Below are positions 1 through 7,681 of a stretch of 64,000 nt of DNA, piece by piece; position 1 is the first letter of the stretch; each line of letters starts with the position of its first letter. The translations under genes and the position numbers were made by a program. Where the stretch lies: the NCBI GenBank assembly GCA_946553025.1, contig CAMNRM010000003.1, positions 62,001 to 126,000 on the forward strand, read 5' to 3'. The notes under the pieces are model-generated. The model was not told the origin of the DNA. It saw nothing but the letters and a program-made list of their open reading frames with translations, and made no database searches. Source of the DNA: an uncultured Clostridium sp. (GTDB lineage Bacteria; Bacillota; Clostridia; Lachnospirales; Lachnospiraceae).

Positions 1-1
1 G

Positions 2-1384
2 CTGGACGAAGGCATGGCTGTTTTGTTTCATAGTATCAACCAGATGATTGCGCAGAAAAGTTATGATGAAAAACGATGGTATCATGCATTGATTATTGAC
101 TGCGGGGGAGGAACTACGGATTTAACTTCCGGGAAATTTTGTATTGACAACAGCCGGGTATCCTACATTATTCAGCTTAAAACACGGTATGAAAACGGAG
201 ATACGAATTTTGGAGGCAATAACCTGACCTATCGAATTTTGCAGTTGATAAAGATTCGGATTGCACAGAAGCTGGGATGGATGGGAAGTGAAGGCTCTAT
301 TGGAGTTAATGAAAGAAACAGAAATATTGCTGAAGAAAATGAAAAAAGTACAAATGCAAGACTGGAACATTTATATCAGCAGGCCGAAGCCTGGATTCCT
401 ACGCAGTTTAAAGCTTACGAAGAAAAAAGCAGAGAGCAGTATTTCCTGGTAAAAAATAATTATTATTATCTGTTTGAACTGGCAGAACAGGTAAAGAAAG
501 CCTTCTTTCAGCCGGAATTTCGCTATGAATTAACCATTTCAACAAAACGTGAAGAGGGAAAGAAGGGGATATATCTGGATAAATGGAGATTATCCATTGC
601 TCAACATGGACAGCTTGTTCCTGTGGCGGAACCGGTGGAGATTTGTCTGTACTTAAATGAGATAGAAGAAATTTTGCGGCCGGATATCTATGCATTGATG
701 GAACGGTTTTTAAATCAGAAATTTGAACAGGGGAAGCTGCAGGATTATGAGATGATTAAACTGACTGGACAATCCTGCAAATCACGGCTGTTTACCGAAG
801 CCTTAAAACAATATGTCCCTGGAAAGCTGATACAAAATACTAGGCAGGAACAGGATGGGACAGAATTAAAAATGTGCTGCATCCAGGGGGCTATGGCGTA
901 TTTTTTAAACTGTAAGCTGGGGTATATGAAGGTTGAGCAGGATTACCAGGTGGGCAGCTTGCCTTATGAAATCATGGCTTATACCCATGAAAATGAAGAA
1001 AAAATCCTGATTAAAAGTTTGGATGCAGAGAACCATATCGGCTATATATCACGATTCCGCATAGGAAACCAGTTGGATCTGTATCTGAATGATGAGCAGG
1101 GAAACCGGCTGAAGACATATTACTTTGCCTACGATACTGCAAAATTTGAACAAACAACACAGGAAGAAATCGATAAAGCCTATGGAGGAACAGTTATCCA
1201 GGAGGAAACCGATGTTATTCTTGAAGGAGAAATGAAATTTTTTGTCTGGGTATCCAGAAAACGATGGGGTTTTGTGGTATTGCCGATTCTGCGGGATGGA
1301 GAACTTTTGTATAGGGGAGCAGAAACCTTCTTCGACTTTGAAGATGATACGTGGGAATTGAATTTTTTTGATGGGAGAAAGTGA
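2..1384 (+). CDS. Actin-like/Hsp70-like ATPase domain protein, 5' partial
   Basis: The reading frame is open from the window edge, so the N-terminus is missing; the first ATG at 14 is probably internal. The segment IIDCGGGTTDL (about residues 28-38 from that ATG) is a phosphate-2 motif of the actin/Hsp70/sugar-kinase fold, and KLTGQSCKSRLF later matches the adenosine-binding motif of the same fold. I therefore infer an ATP-binding actin-like protein. Typical DnaK would keep a C-terminal substrate domain; here the C-terminal ~170 residues match nothing I recognise. It lies 40 bp upstream of small genes leading into VgrG-like spike genes, so an assembly or chaperone role in the injection system is plausible but not shown. 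The fold call is fairly sure; the function is unknown. Confidence 0.6.
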   Translation: MDEGMAVLFHSINQMIAQKSYDEKRWYHALIIDCGGGTTDLTSGKFCIDNSRVSYIIQLKTRYENGDTNFGGNNLTYRILQLIKIRIAQKLGWMGSEGSIGVNERNRNIAEENEKSTNARLEHLYQQAEAWIPTQFKAYEEKSREQYFLVKNNYYYLFELAEQVKKAFFQPEFRYELTISTKREEGKKGIYLDKWRLSIAQHGQLVPVAEPVEICLYLNEIEEILRPDIYALMERFLNQKFEQGKLQDYEMIKLTGQSCKSRLFTEALKQYVPGKLIQNTRQEQDGTELKMCCIQGAMAYFLNCKLGYMKVEQDYQVGSLPYEIMAYTHENEEKILIKSLDAENHIGYISRFRIGNQLDLYLNDEQGNRLKTYYFAYDTAKFEQTTQEEIDKAYGGTVIQEETDVILEGEMKFFVWVSRKRWGFVVLPILRDGELLYRGAETFFDFEDDTWELNFFDGRK

Positions 1385-1424
1385 CAGGAAACTATAAATT
1401 GTGTGATTTAAAGAAAGGAATAGT

Positions 1425-1913
1425 ATGGAAAAGGAAAAAAGTATTGAAACAAAACAATTATTGATTAAAGGAAATATTATAAGTTGGGAAAATACGATGA
1501 TTCAATTATCTAATGTTTCTTCTATCTCTACTTTATCATTAGAACCATTGGAATTTCCTAAGGCTGTATTTTTTGTTTTTATTGCTGGTTTAATAATGAT
1601 GATGAAATTCAATGCGGGAATTGGTGTATTTATGTTAGTAGTATCAGTGGTATGGTTGTATAAGTGGTATACTGAAAATCAGCAGCGAAATTCAAAAAAA
1701 GCTTTGAAGATAGTAATGAACTCGGGATATAGTTTTTGTATAATTTTTAACGATCAAACATTTCTTCAGACCGTCTTGAAGATACTAAAGTTAATCTTTA
1801 TTGAAGGAGGAGTAGGAGAACAAAATATTGTAATAAATCTTCAGAATTCTAAAATAAGCGGAAATGCAAGTGTGTTAAATCATCTTAATGCTTTACAAGG
1901 AAGGAATATTTAA
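1425..1913 (+). CDS. Small membrane protein, DUF6232-like
   Basis: 162 residues with an AAAGGA ribosome site before the ATG. Two adjacent hydrophobic segments (about residues 48-62 and 66-82) form a membrane hairpin, with a soluble N-terminal stretch predicted to be beta-rich (GNIISWENTMIQLSNVSSIS) and a basic region after the hairpin. That arrangement resembles DUF6232 membrane proteins found beside secretion and Rhs genes; I recognise this only by pattern. The C-terminus carries the motif KISGNASVLNHL, which recurs in the next gene. The stop codon overlaps the next start by one base, so the two are probably translated together. Confidence 0.55.
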   Translation: MEKEKSIETKQLLIKGNIISWENTMIQLSNVSSISTLSLEPLEFPKAVFFVFIAGLIMMMKFNAGIGVFMLVVSVVWLYKWYTENQQRNSKKALKIVMNSGYSFCIIFNDQTFLQTVLKILKLIFIEGGVGEQNIVINLQNSKISGNASVLNHLNALQGRNI

Positions 1914-2272
1914 TGGGGATAAATATTAATATGGAAGGAATAAAAATTGGTGGAAATGCAGAAGTTTTAAATGATTTAATAGTTAAAGGTTCTTTAGATA
2001 CACCAGTTGATATTGTGCTAAAAAATGCAAAGATATTCGGACATGCAGTAGTACTTAAAAATGTAAGAATCGATTCTGTATTGAATGAATTATCTAAAGA
2101 AGCACAAGCGATGAATACATCATCATCCGAATATTTGGAAATACAAAAGATTTTAGGAAAGCAAAAATGGGACGTAAAAGAATTTACTAGATGTATCAAA
2201 AATCATTTGGTAAATTTTTCGGAAGGAGTATTGGCAAGTATTCTTGCTGCTTATTTAACAAGTATTAGGTAA
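1913..2272 (+). CDS. Small hypothetical protein with GNA-VLN repeats
   Basis: 119 residues, starting in the last base of the upstream stop codon. The N-terminal half has two copies of a short motif, IKIGGNAEVLNDL and AKIFGHAVVLKNV, that also ends the preceding protein. The spacing and alternating hydrophobics look like turns of a small beta-solenoid. The C-terminal half is helical and lacks an obvious signal peptide; the last ~30 residues (NHLVNFSEGVLASILAAYL) are amphipathic to hydrophobic. I recognise no family. Its position in the spike operon suggests a small accessory or adaptor protein. Confidence 0.5.
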   Translation: MGININMEGIKIGGNAEVLNDLIVKGSLDTPVDIVLKNAKIFGHAVVLKNVRIDSVLNELSKEAQAMNTSSSEYLEIQKILGKQKWDVKEFTRCIKNHLVNFSEGVLASILAAYLTSIR

Positions 2273-2289
2273 ATTTAGGAGATATAAAA

Positions 2290-2880
2290 ATGCTGGATGA
2301 AACAATCGCATCAATGGAGCATATACAAGGGCAGAAAAAAATAAAAATTGAGGGAGAAGATAAGAATAAAAGTCATATTTCCTTAACTGTTGAAGAAATG
2401 AGGGAAAAAATTCGAGAAGGCATGTTGTATTTGCCGGGGTGTGGTGAGTTACATTTTAATGAACGCATAGTGTTCCCTGAACATATTCCATGGATTTTTA
2501 TTGATGAATTTTATACAGAATGTCAGGAAACAGAAGATACAATTATTTTCGTGAATAATGAAAAGAATGTTGGACAGACATTGATACATCTTCCTGAAAA
2601 CATGGAAAGATTGGAAATAGATAAATGGGAAAAGCAAATAAAAACGGGCATGAAGGAAAGTGGAATATATGTAGAGATTATAAAAAAAGAAGAGCTTAAA
2701 GTTTTGGACTATATTTCTTATCGTACTCCATCTAAAATGGGATGGATATATAACCTTATCTATAGGATACGTAAAGAGAATTGGAGGGTGATTGGTGGTG
2801 GCAATTGTTTGGAACAAGACATGGATACGTATGGCAGATTGATGGAGGCTATAGTATTGGAAATTGCGTATCGGTTTTAA
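2290..2880 (+). CDS. Hypothetical protein upstream of VgrG, possible EagR/DcrB-like adaptor
   Basis: 196 residues, preceded by a GGAG site. No signal peptide or membrane segment. Residues ~35-190 look like a mixed alpha/beta domain with segments such as DTIIFVNNEKNVGQTLIHL and a central YRTPSKMGW. In type VI systems the small gene next to a VgrG or Rhs effector is often a DUF1795 (EagR/DcrB) chaperone that holds the effector's hydrophobic segment. Size and location fit that role and the downstream Rhs protein has such a segment, but I cannot confirm the family from sequence alone. Treat it as a hypothetical protein of the spike operon. Confidence 0.45.
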   Translation: MLDETIASMEHIQGQKKIKIEGEDKNKSHISLTVEEMREKIREGMLYLPGCGELHFNERIVFPEHIPWIFIDEFYTECQETEDTIIFVNNEKNVGQTLIHLPENMERLEIDKWEKQIKTGMKESGIYVEIIKKEELKVLDYISYRTPSKMGWIYNLIYRIRKENWRVIGGGNCLEQDMDTYGRLMEAIVLEIAYRF

Positions 2881-2901
2881 TACAAAAAGGGGGCAGGATT
2901 C

Positions 2902-4305
2902 GTGAATGATGCAATTACTTATAAGGAAATCTATTTATCCATACCGGGTTTTTTGTATATTAGAGATTTAGAGATAAGAGAACAACCGGGAAAGCACAGC
3001 ATGATTACTATCGAAGTGGTAATGGAAACAGCAAATAGTGAACAGTTATTTTTTGAAATCCCGGAAATGTTATCTGTACATTATATGGTTGATGGAAAAG
3101 AACGAATTCTGTTTAAGGGAGTTATTTCAGACTGTACATTAAATACTGAAGGAAAGTATCAGATTCTTAAAATAGAAGCAAAGGATGCGACCTATTGGAT
3201 GGATATTGATCGAAAAAATCGTTGCTTTCAAAATACAGATATAACGGTATCCGAAGTAATGAAAGAAATTATGAAGGGATATGGAAAAAGCGATTTTATC
3301 TGCAATTTACCGGATGAACCAATTGGGGAACTGCTTTTTCAGTATGAAGAAACAGATTGGGAATTTCTTAATCGTTTTTTTTCGCGTTATCATGAGTATT
3401 TGTATCCATCTGCTACATTTCAAACCATTCACTATCAGGCAGGATGTTCGATTCAGGATGAAGAAGTCTATTGGGATGAATTACCATTTAAGAAGCGTAA
3501 GGATTTTGGACAGTTAGAGTGTTTAAAACGAAATGGTTTGTATTCTCTTCTTTCCGCACAATGCCTTCTATATTATTTGGATAGTTATGATATTGTTTCG
3601 CTTGGAAATCGTATTAATTATCAAGGAAACTATTGGTATATATCTGCAATTCAGAGAAAGCTATCTCATGGGCTTTTAGTTAATTCTTATGAATTAGCAC
3701 AGAAAGAATCAACGTGGTTAGAACGCTATTATAATTTCCGATTAACAGGAATATCCATTTATGCTGTTGTTAGGAATACGCAAAGAGATAGACTGCAGGC
3801 AGTGATGCAAAATGAGGTATTGGGAGAAAGCTGTTATTGGTTTCCTTTTTCTTCCGTTTCTTCATCTTCGGATGGAAGCGGCTGGTATTGTATGCCAGAA
3901 CCAGGAGAGAGTGTAAGGATATATTTTCCTACAGCGAAAGAGGCTGAGGCTTATGTAATTACCTGTATTCAAAGTCATGCGCCGGCAGGAGAAGATGATC
4001 CAATGGGAAATCCAGATGTTCGGAGTATTTCTACGGATAGCAACCTGATTCAATTTGATGAGGATGGTATTTTAATTGCAGCTAAACAAGGTGATGCCAA
4101 GGTTTCATTAAAAAAGGATGGATTAATTTGTATATCGGCACCAGAAGGGATCGATTTATCACCAGAAGCAGAATGTAAATTTTCATCGAATAAAGTAGAT
4201 TTTGCAGCAACAACAAGTATTCAGATAAATGATGATTCTGGAGCAAGCATTATTGCTGGAGCGGCTGGAATGTTTTTAAATGGACAGGAAATTTATGAGA
4301 ATTAA
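2902..4305 (+). CDS. VgrG-like spike protein (gp27/gp5 type)
   Basis: 467 residues, GTG start 8-10 bases after GGGGGCAGG. The N-terminal ~250 residues are gp27-like: ERILFKGVISD, then the family hallmark QYEETDWEFLNRFFSR at about residues 147-162. A gp5-type OB fold follows (about residues 290-360) with WYCMPEPGESVRIYFP, and the C-terminus is a short beta-rich stalk (KVSLKKDGLICISAPEGIDL). VgrG proteins trimerise to form the puncturing spike of contractile injection systems. This one is shorter than proteobacterial VgrG (600 or more residues) and carries no effector extension. The stop overlaps the following reading frame, which encodes a paralogue, so they probably act together or as alternative spikes. 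Confidence 0.82.
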   Translation: MNDAITYKEIYLSIPGFLYIRDLEIREQPGKHSMITIEVVMETANSEQLFFEIPEMLSVHYMVDGKERILFKGVISDCTLNTEGKYQILKIEAKDATYWMDIDRKNRCFQNTDITVSEVMKEIMKGYGKSDFICNLPDEPIGELLFQYEETDWEFLNRFFSRYHEYLYPSATFQTIHYQAGCSIQDEEVYWDELPFKKRKDFGQLECLKRNGLYSLLSAQCLLYYLDSYDIVSLGNRINYQGNYWYISAIQRKLSHGLLVNSYELAQKESTWLERYYNFRLTGISIYAVVRNTQRDRLQAVMQNEVLGESCYWFPFSSVSSSSDGSGWYCMPEPGESVRIYFPTAKEAEAYVITCIQSHAPAGEDDPMGNPDVRSISTDSNLIQFDEDGILIAAKQGDAKVSLKKDGLICISAPEGIDLSPEAECKFSSNKVDFAATTSIQINDDSGASIIAGAAGMFLNGQEIYEN

Positions 4306-4322
4306 TGAGGGAGGCTCATCCT

Positions 4323-5714
4323 ATGGCGTATGAACTATCTCAGCTTAGATTAGAAGGCATGGAGGTCAAACAGATCATTGATTGCCAGATTTGCCAAAGG
4401 CCAGGGGAACATGGTGAACTTTCTTTTTGGGCTTATGCAGATGAAAATGTGTTTGAAGAAGCAGAAAGTTTTCAGGCATTGCGGCTTTATATAGAAGGAG
4501 AGCAAGAAAAAACTCTTTTTTGCGGTATTTTAACTGAAATGGAAGAAGAATCAGTAGGAAAAATGCAAAAAATCCATGTTATTGTAAAAAGCTATACCTA
4601 TCTGTTAGATATTGAAAAGAAGTCAAGAACTTTTCAAGATATTCATATGACTTATTCTCAGCTTTTACATATGGTTTTAAGTGCATATAGGGATACAGAT
4701 TGCATGATTGCAATGGAAGATCAGCCCATAGGGGAATTAGTGGTGCAATATCAGGAAACGGACTGGGAATTTTTAAAACGAATTTTGTCACAGATTTACA
4801 TGCCTTTATCTGGAGAAGTGAGGATTCCAGCGATTCGGATTTATGCAGGGGTTCCTGTACTTGAAGATTCTCTCCAGGATATTGAATTAAAAGAAATTGT
4901 TCAGGATTTTGAATACTGTGATAAGTTGAAAGAAATGGGTTATGAAATTCATAAAGCAGATGGAATATATTGCATAGCTGAAACAAGACAGTTTTGCGGA
5001 TTATTTGCTTCATATTATTTACATGGAAAGCAATTACTTGTTGAACATTTTAAAGTCTATTTTGCTCAGGGATTTTTTAATATTGTAGTTGTTTTAAAAT
5101 CTAGGAAAGGAATAGTGGAAATTCCAAGATTCCCCATGCAATTGGTAGGACTTGCACTGGAAGGAAAAGTTATGGACGTGAAAGGAGAATCTGTACGTTT
5201 GCATTTTTCTATTGATGACAATGATTCAAAAGACGTTTATTGGTTTCCTTATTCTACTCCATCAGCATCCCCTGATGGAAGCGGATGGTATTATATGCCA
5301 GAAGTAGGTGATTGCCTCAGGGTGTATTTCCCTACAAAGCACATGAAAGATGTGCTTGCTATTAGTGCGGTCAGCAGTTATAAAGGCAAGGATGGACCGG
5401 ATCGTATGGCAGATCCACGTACAAAATATTTAAGAAGTGCTTCTGGTCAGGAAATGAATTTAAGTAAAAAAGGAACCTACCTTGCCAGTAGTGGAGATGC
5501 TGCAAGTCTGTTTCTTGGAAATGATGGAAAGATTGTAATTAAAGGACAGCAGATAGAACTAATAGCAGATGAGGGGATTGATATTATCGATGCAAAAAAT
5601 ATAAATTTGCACAGCAAAGCAGGGTCTGCCTATCAGTGTTCTAAAGGCGGAAAATTGGATCTTGATGATGCAGGAAATTTGAATATAAGCGGAGCAAAGT
5701 TAAATGTTGATTAG
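4323..5714 (+). CDS. VgrG-like spike protein, second copy
   Basis: 463 residues. I chose the ATG at 4323 because GGGAGG ends 8 bases before it; an in-frame ATG at 4305 overlaps the upstream stop but has no ribosome site. Domain order matches the preceding gene: gp27-like N-terminus with QYQETDWEFLKRILSQ, OB fold with WYYMPEVGDCLRVYFP, then a beta-helical stalk (GKIVIKGQQIELIADEGIDI). Sequence identity to the first copy is only moderate, so this is an old duplication. It could form heterotrimers or alternative spikes loading different cargo. No C-terminal toxin is attached. Confidence 0.82.
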   Translation: MAYELSQLRLEGMEVKQIIDCQICQRPGEHGELSFWAYADENVFEEAESFQALRLYIEGEQEKTLFCGILTEMEEESVGKMQKIHVIVKSYTYLLDIEKKSRTFQDIHMTYSQLLHMVLSAYRDTDCMIAMEDQPIGELVVQYQETDWEFLKRILSQIYMPLSGEVRIPAIRIYAGVPVLEDSLQDIELKEIVQDFEYCDKLKEMGYEIHKADGIYCIAETRQFCGLFASYYLHGKQLLVEHFKVYFAQGFFNIVVVLKSRKGIVEIPRFPMQLVGLALEGKVMDVKGESVRLHFSIDDNDSKDVYWFPYSTPSASPDGSGWYYMPEVGDCLRVYFPTKHMKDVLAISAVSSYKGKDGPDRMADPRTKYLRSASGQEMNLSKKGTYLASSGDAASLFLGNDGKIVIKGQQIELIADEGIDIIDAKNINLHSKAGSAYQCSKGGKLDLDDAGNLNISGAKLNVD

Positions 5715-5728
5715 TGGAGATAACGGGC

Positions 5729-6670
5729 ATGAATAGAGAAGAAGCATTAAAGGAGTTCAGCGAAGAATATCAGTTTATGTTACAACAGTGCCAGAGAAAA
5801 TGTATTGAAGATTTTCCACAAAAAGTAATTGGCTTACTTATAAAAATTAGAGAAGTTTTTGCAAAACTCCCTGACCGTGAATTTTCTTATTTTCATTTTT
5901 CTCTGCTTCGTTGTGATTTGATAAACAGGAAATACAAGATTCTTTTTCAAGCACAAAATCAAGAGTGGTTTCTGGATAAGGGAGTATTTGAAGATATTTT
6001 TTTCGTTGATAATTTATTTTTTGATTTTGATAAGGTATGGAGCGAACTTTTAGACAGACGAAAAAAATATATTGGGAAAATAAATCCTTATGATGTAAAT
6101 AACCTGATGCAGAAAGAGATTATGATTTGTAATCAATTTATTGGTAATCTGCTACGTTTTTATTTTAGAGATGTAGAAGAAACACCGGAATTTTTAGCAG
6201 TAAAAAAAACGGATAGCTGGCAGATACGATGGGGGGAATACCGGGGAGAATCGGTTTTACTTGCACAGGCAGAACGTATTCCTAAGACGGAAAAAGAATG
6301 GCTGGAGAACATTGAAAAAGATGGAAATGATATGGAATTAAGTGAAAGTTATTGGTATCGTGCAGAATTGACCAAAGGAGATTGTTATAAAAAAGATATG
6401 TCTTTTTCTATCTTTGAAGAATGTCATTTAAGTAATATCAATTTTAAGGAAGCTGATTTAACAGGAATACGATTTCGGAACTGTCAGTTGGAGTATTGCA
6501 ATTTTGAACAGGCTGATTGTAGTATGGCATATTTTGAACATTGTAAGTGGATTCAACCTATATTGAATAAGGCAATATTTCAGCAGACTGTTTTTACGCA
6601 GGATAGCTTGCCTCTTGAACAGATGGATGAACGACAGGCAGCAGGTGTCTTAGTGAGGAAAGAGAAATGA
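5729..6670 (+). CDS. Pentapeptide-repeat protein of the spike operon
   Basis: 313 residues. The ATG at 5729 has a GGAGA site 9 bases upstream; a GTG at 5714 overlapping the previous stop is less likely. The N-terminal ~220 residues are a helical domain I do not recognise. Residues ~235-290 are pentapeptide repeats (CHLSNINFKEADL, CQLEYCNFEQADC) that would fold as a short right-handed quadrilateral beta-helix. In T6SS-like operons such proteins sit beside VgrG and PAAR genes, where adaptor or structural roles are assumed. It overlaps the next gene by 4 bases (ATGA), which indicates tight co-expression. Confidence 0.7.
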   Translation: MNREEALKEFSEEYQFMLQQCQRKCIEDFPQKVIGLLIKIREVFAKLPDREFSYFHFSLLRCDLINRKYKILFQAQNQEWFLDKGVFEDIFFVDNLFFDFDKVWSELLDRRKKYIGKINPYDVNNLMQKEIMICNQFIGNLLRFYFRDVEETPEFLAVKKTDSWQIRWGEYRGESVLLAQAERIPKTEKEWLENIEKDGNDMELSESYWYRAELTKGDCYKKDMSFSIFEECHLSNINFKEADLTGIRFRNCQLEYCNFEQADCSMAYFEHCKWIQPILNKAIFQQTVFTQDSLPLEQMDERQAAGVLVRKEK

Positions 6671-7200
6671 ACAGATATTTTATGATGAAGCAGGATAAGA
6701 CGCTTTCATATGCTATTCAATTAAGAGATTTTGATGTATGTGGGAAAAACCATTTGTTTCATAAAAGTGATGCGGAGCGTTTGAATGACACTACGATATT
6801 ATATTTATCTTCTAAAGGTGGAGAAGCTGTGTGGGATTTTATTCAAAGTCCGGTCAACATGGTATCAGAAATGGGCAGGCACGTGCTTTCTATGTACGAG
6901 GATGATTTACTGTTTAAAAAAGTTTCTTTGATTCATAAGGAAAAGGAGCAGGAACTTCTCTATTATCAAGTGCTTATGGATGAAATTGAAGGATTATCTG
7001 CACAGGTAGAGAGATATCCTGATCAAACGGAAAAGAAAATTTTGCTTGATATGGAAAAAATAGAGGAACATAAAGTGTTTTTACTAGCAGATAGCAGGAT
7101 TAAAGTACCGATTGTTCATGTGGATATTGTAGAAAGCATGTTGCGTCGTAATTCGATTGGTGTTTTGTTTCAAGAAGTGGAGGTGGATTATGGCGAATAA
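6667..7200 (+). CDS. Hypothetical protein between pentapeptide and PAAR-like genes
   Basis: 177 residues, start overlapping the upstream stop as ATGA. Soluble, with no signal peptide. The sequence has a central helical, acidic segment (KEKEQELLYYQVLMDEIEGL) and ends in a predicted alpha/beta unit, IVESMLRRNSIGVLFQEVEV. That ending resembles the last segment of DUF1629/Imm11-like proteins, which are widespread next to polymorphic toxins, but the resemblance is weak and I do not assign the family. Operon position between a pentapeptide protein and the spike tip suggests an adaptor or cargo-related protein. Confidence 0.4.
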   Translation: MNRYFMMKQDKTLSYAIQLRDFDVCGKNHLFHKSDAERLNDTTILYLSSKGGEAVWDFIQSPVNMVSEMGRHVLSMYEDDLLFKKVSLIHKEKEQELLYYQVLMDEIEGLSAQVERYPDQTEKKILLDMEKIEEHKVFLLADSRIKVPIVHVDIVESMLRRNSIGVLFQEVEVDYGE

Positions 7201-7669
7201 AGCAGATACTTATGTTGTACATGGTGCGGTAATTCAGTGTAACATGGGACTTCGCCAAAGTAAACTTGTGCTTCGTCGGACGCATGGTGTATTTTTAAGA
7301 AAAATTGCACAAATCAATGAAAAAGATTGTATTGGAAAAGAAAATATTATTGATTTTTGTGGTTGTATCAGTGCAGATAATCCTTTAACTATGGAAAAGG
7401 CAATGGAAATATCAGAAAAGGTGGAAAGAGAAAAAGGTGAAAATTTTGATGACAATGTAGAAGAAATTTTCTGTAATGGCTCTATTGGATCAGTAAAAAC
7501 AATGTCTTGCGCAGGAAAGTGTATACCTCAAATTATTTCTTCTACATGGGATGAAGTAAAGGACGGTGTTTTAACAGAAGGTAAACGGCCTGTTCGTGGT
7601 ACTGCCATATTAAAATGTAAATATGGAGGCGTAATTACAATAGAATTAACAGGACAGCCAGAAGGATAA
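7190..7669 (+). CDS. DUF4280 PAAR-like spike-tip protein
   Basis: 159 residues; ATG at 7190 follows GTGGAGGT and overlaps the upstream gene by 11 bases. The opening VVHGAVIQCNMG and the closing CKYGGVITI are the conserved ends of DUF4280, a family treated as PAAR-like: small beta-rich proteins with paired cysteines (here C at positions in IQCNMG, FCGCIS, MSCAGKC, LKCKYGG) that cap the VgrG spike and help carry effectors. The next gene is a VgrG-Rhs fusion, so this is probably the cap for one or more spikes of this operon. The family call rests on recognition of these motifs. Confidence 0.75.
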   Translation: MANKADTYVVHGAVIQCNMGLRQSKLVLRRTHGVFLRKIAQINEKDCIGKENIIDFCGCISADNPLTMEKAMEISEKVEREKGENFDDNVEEIFCNGSIGSVKTMSCAGKCIPQIISSTWDEVKDGVLTEGKRPVRGTAILKCKYGGVITIELTGQPEG

Positions 7670-7681
7670 GGGGGCAAAAAA

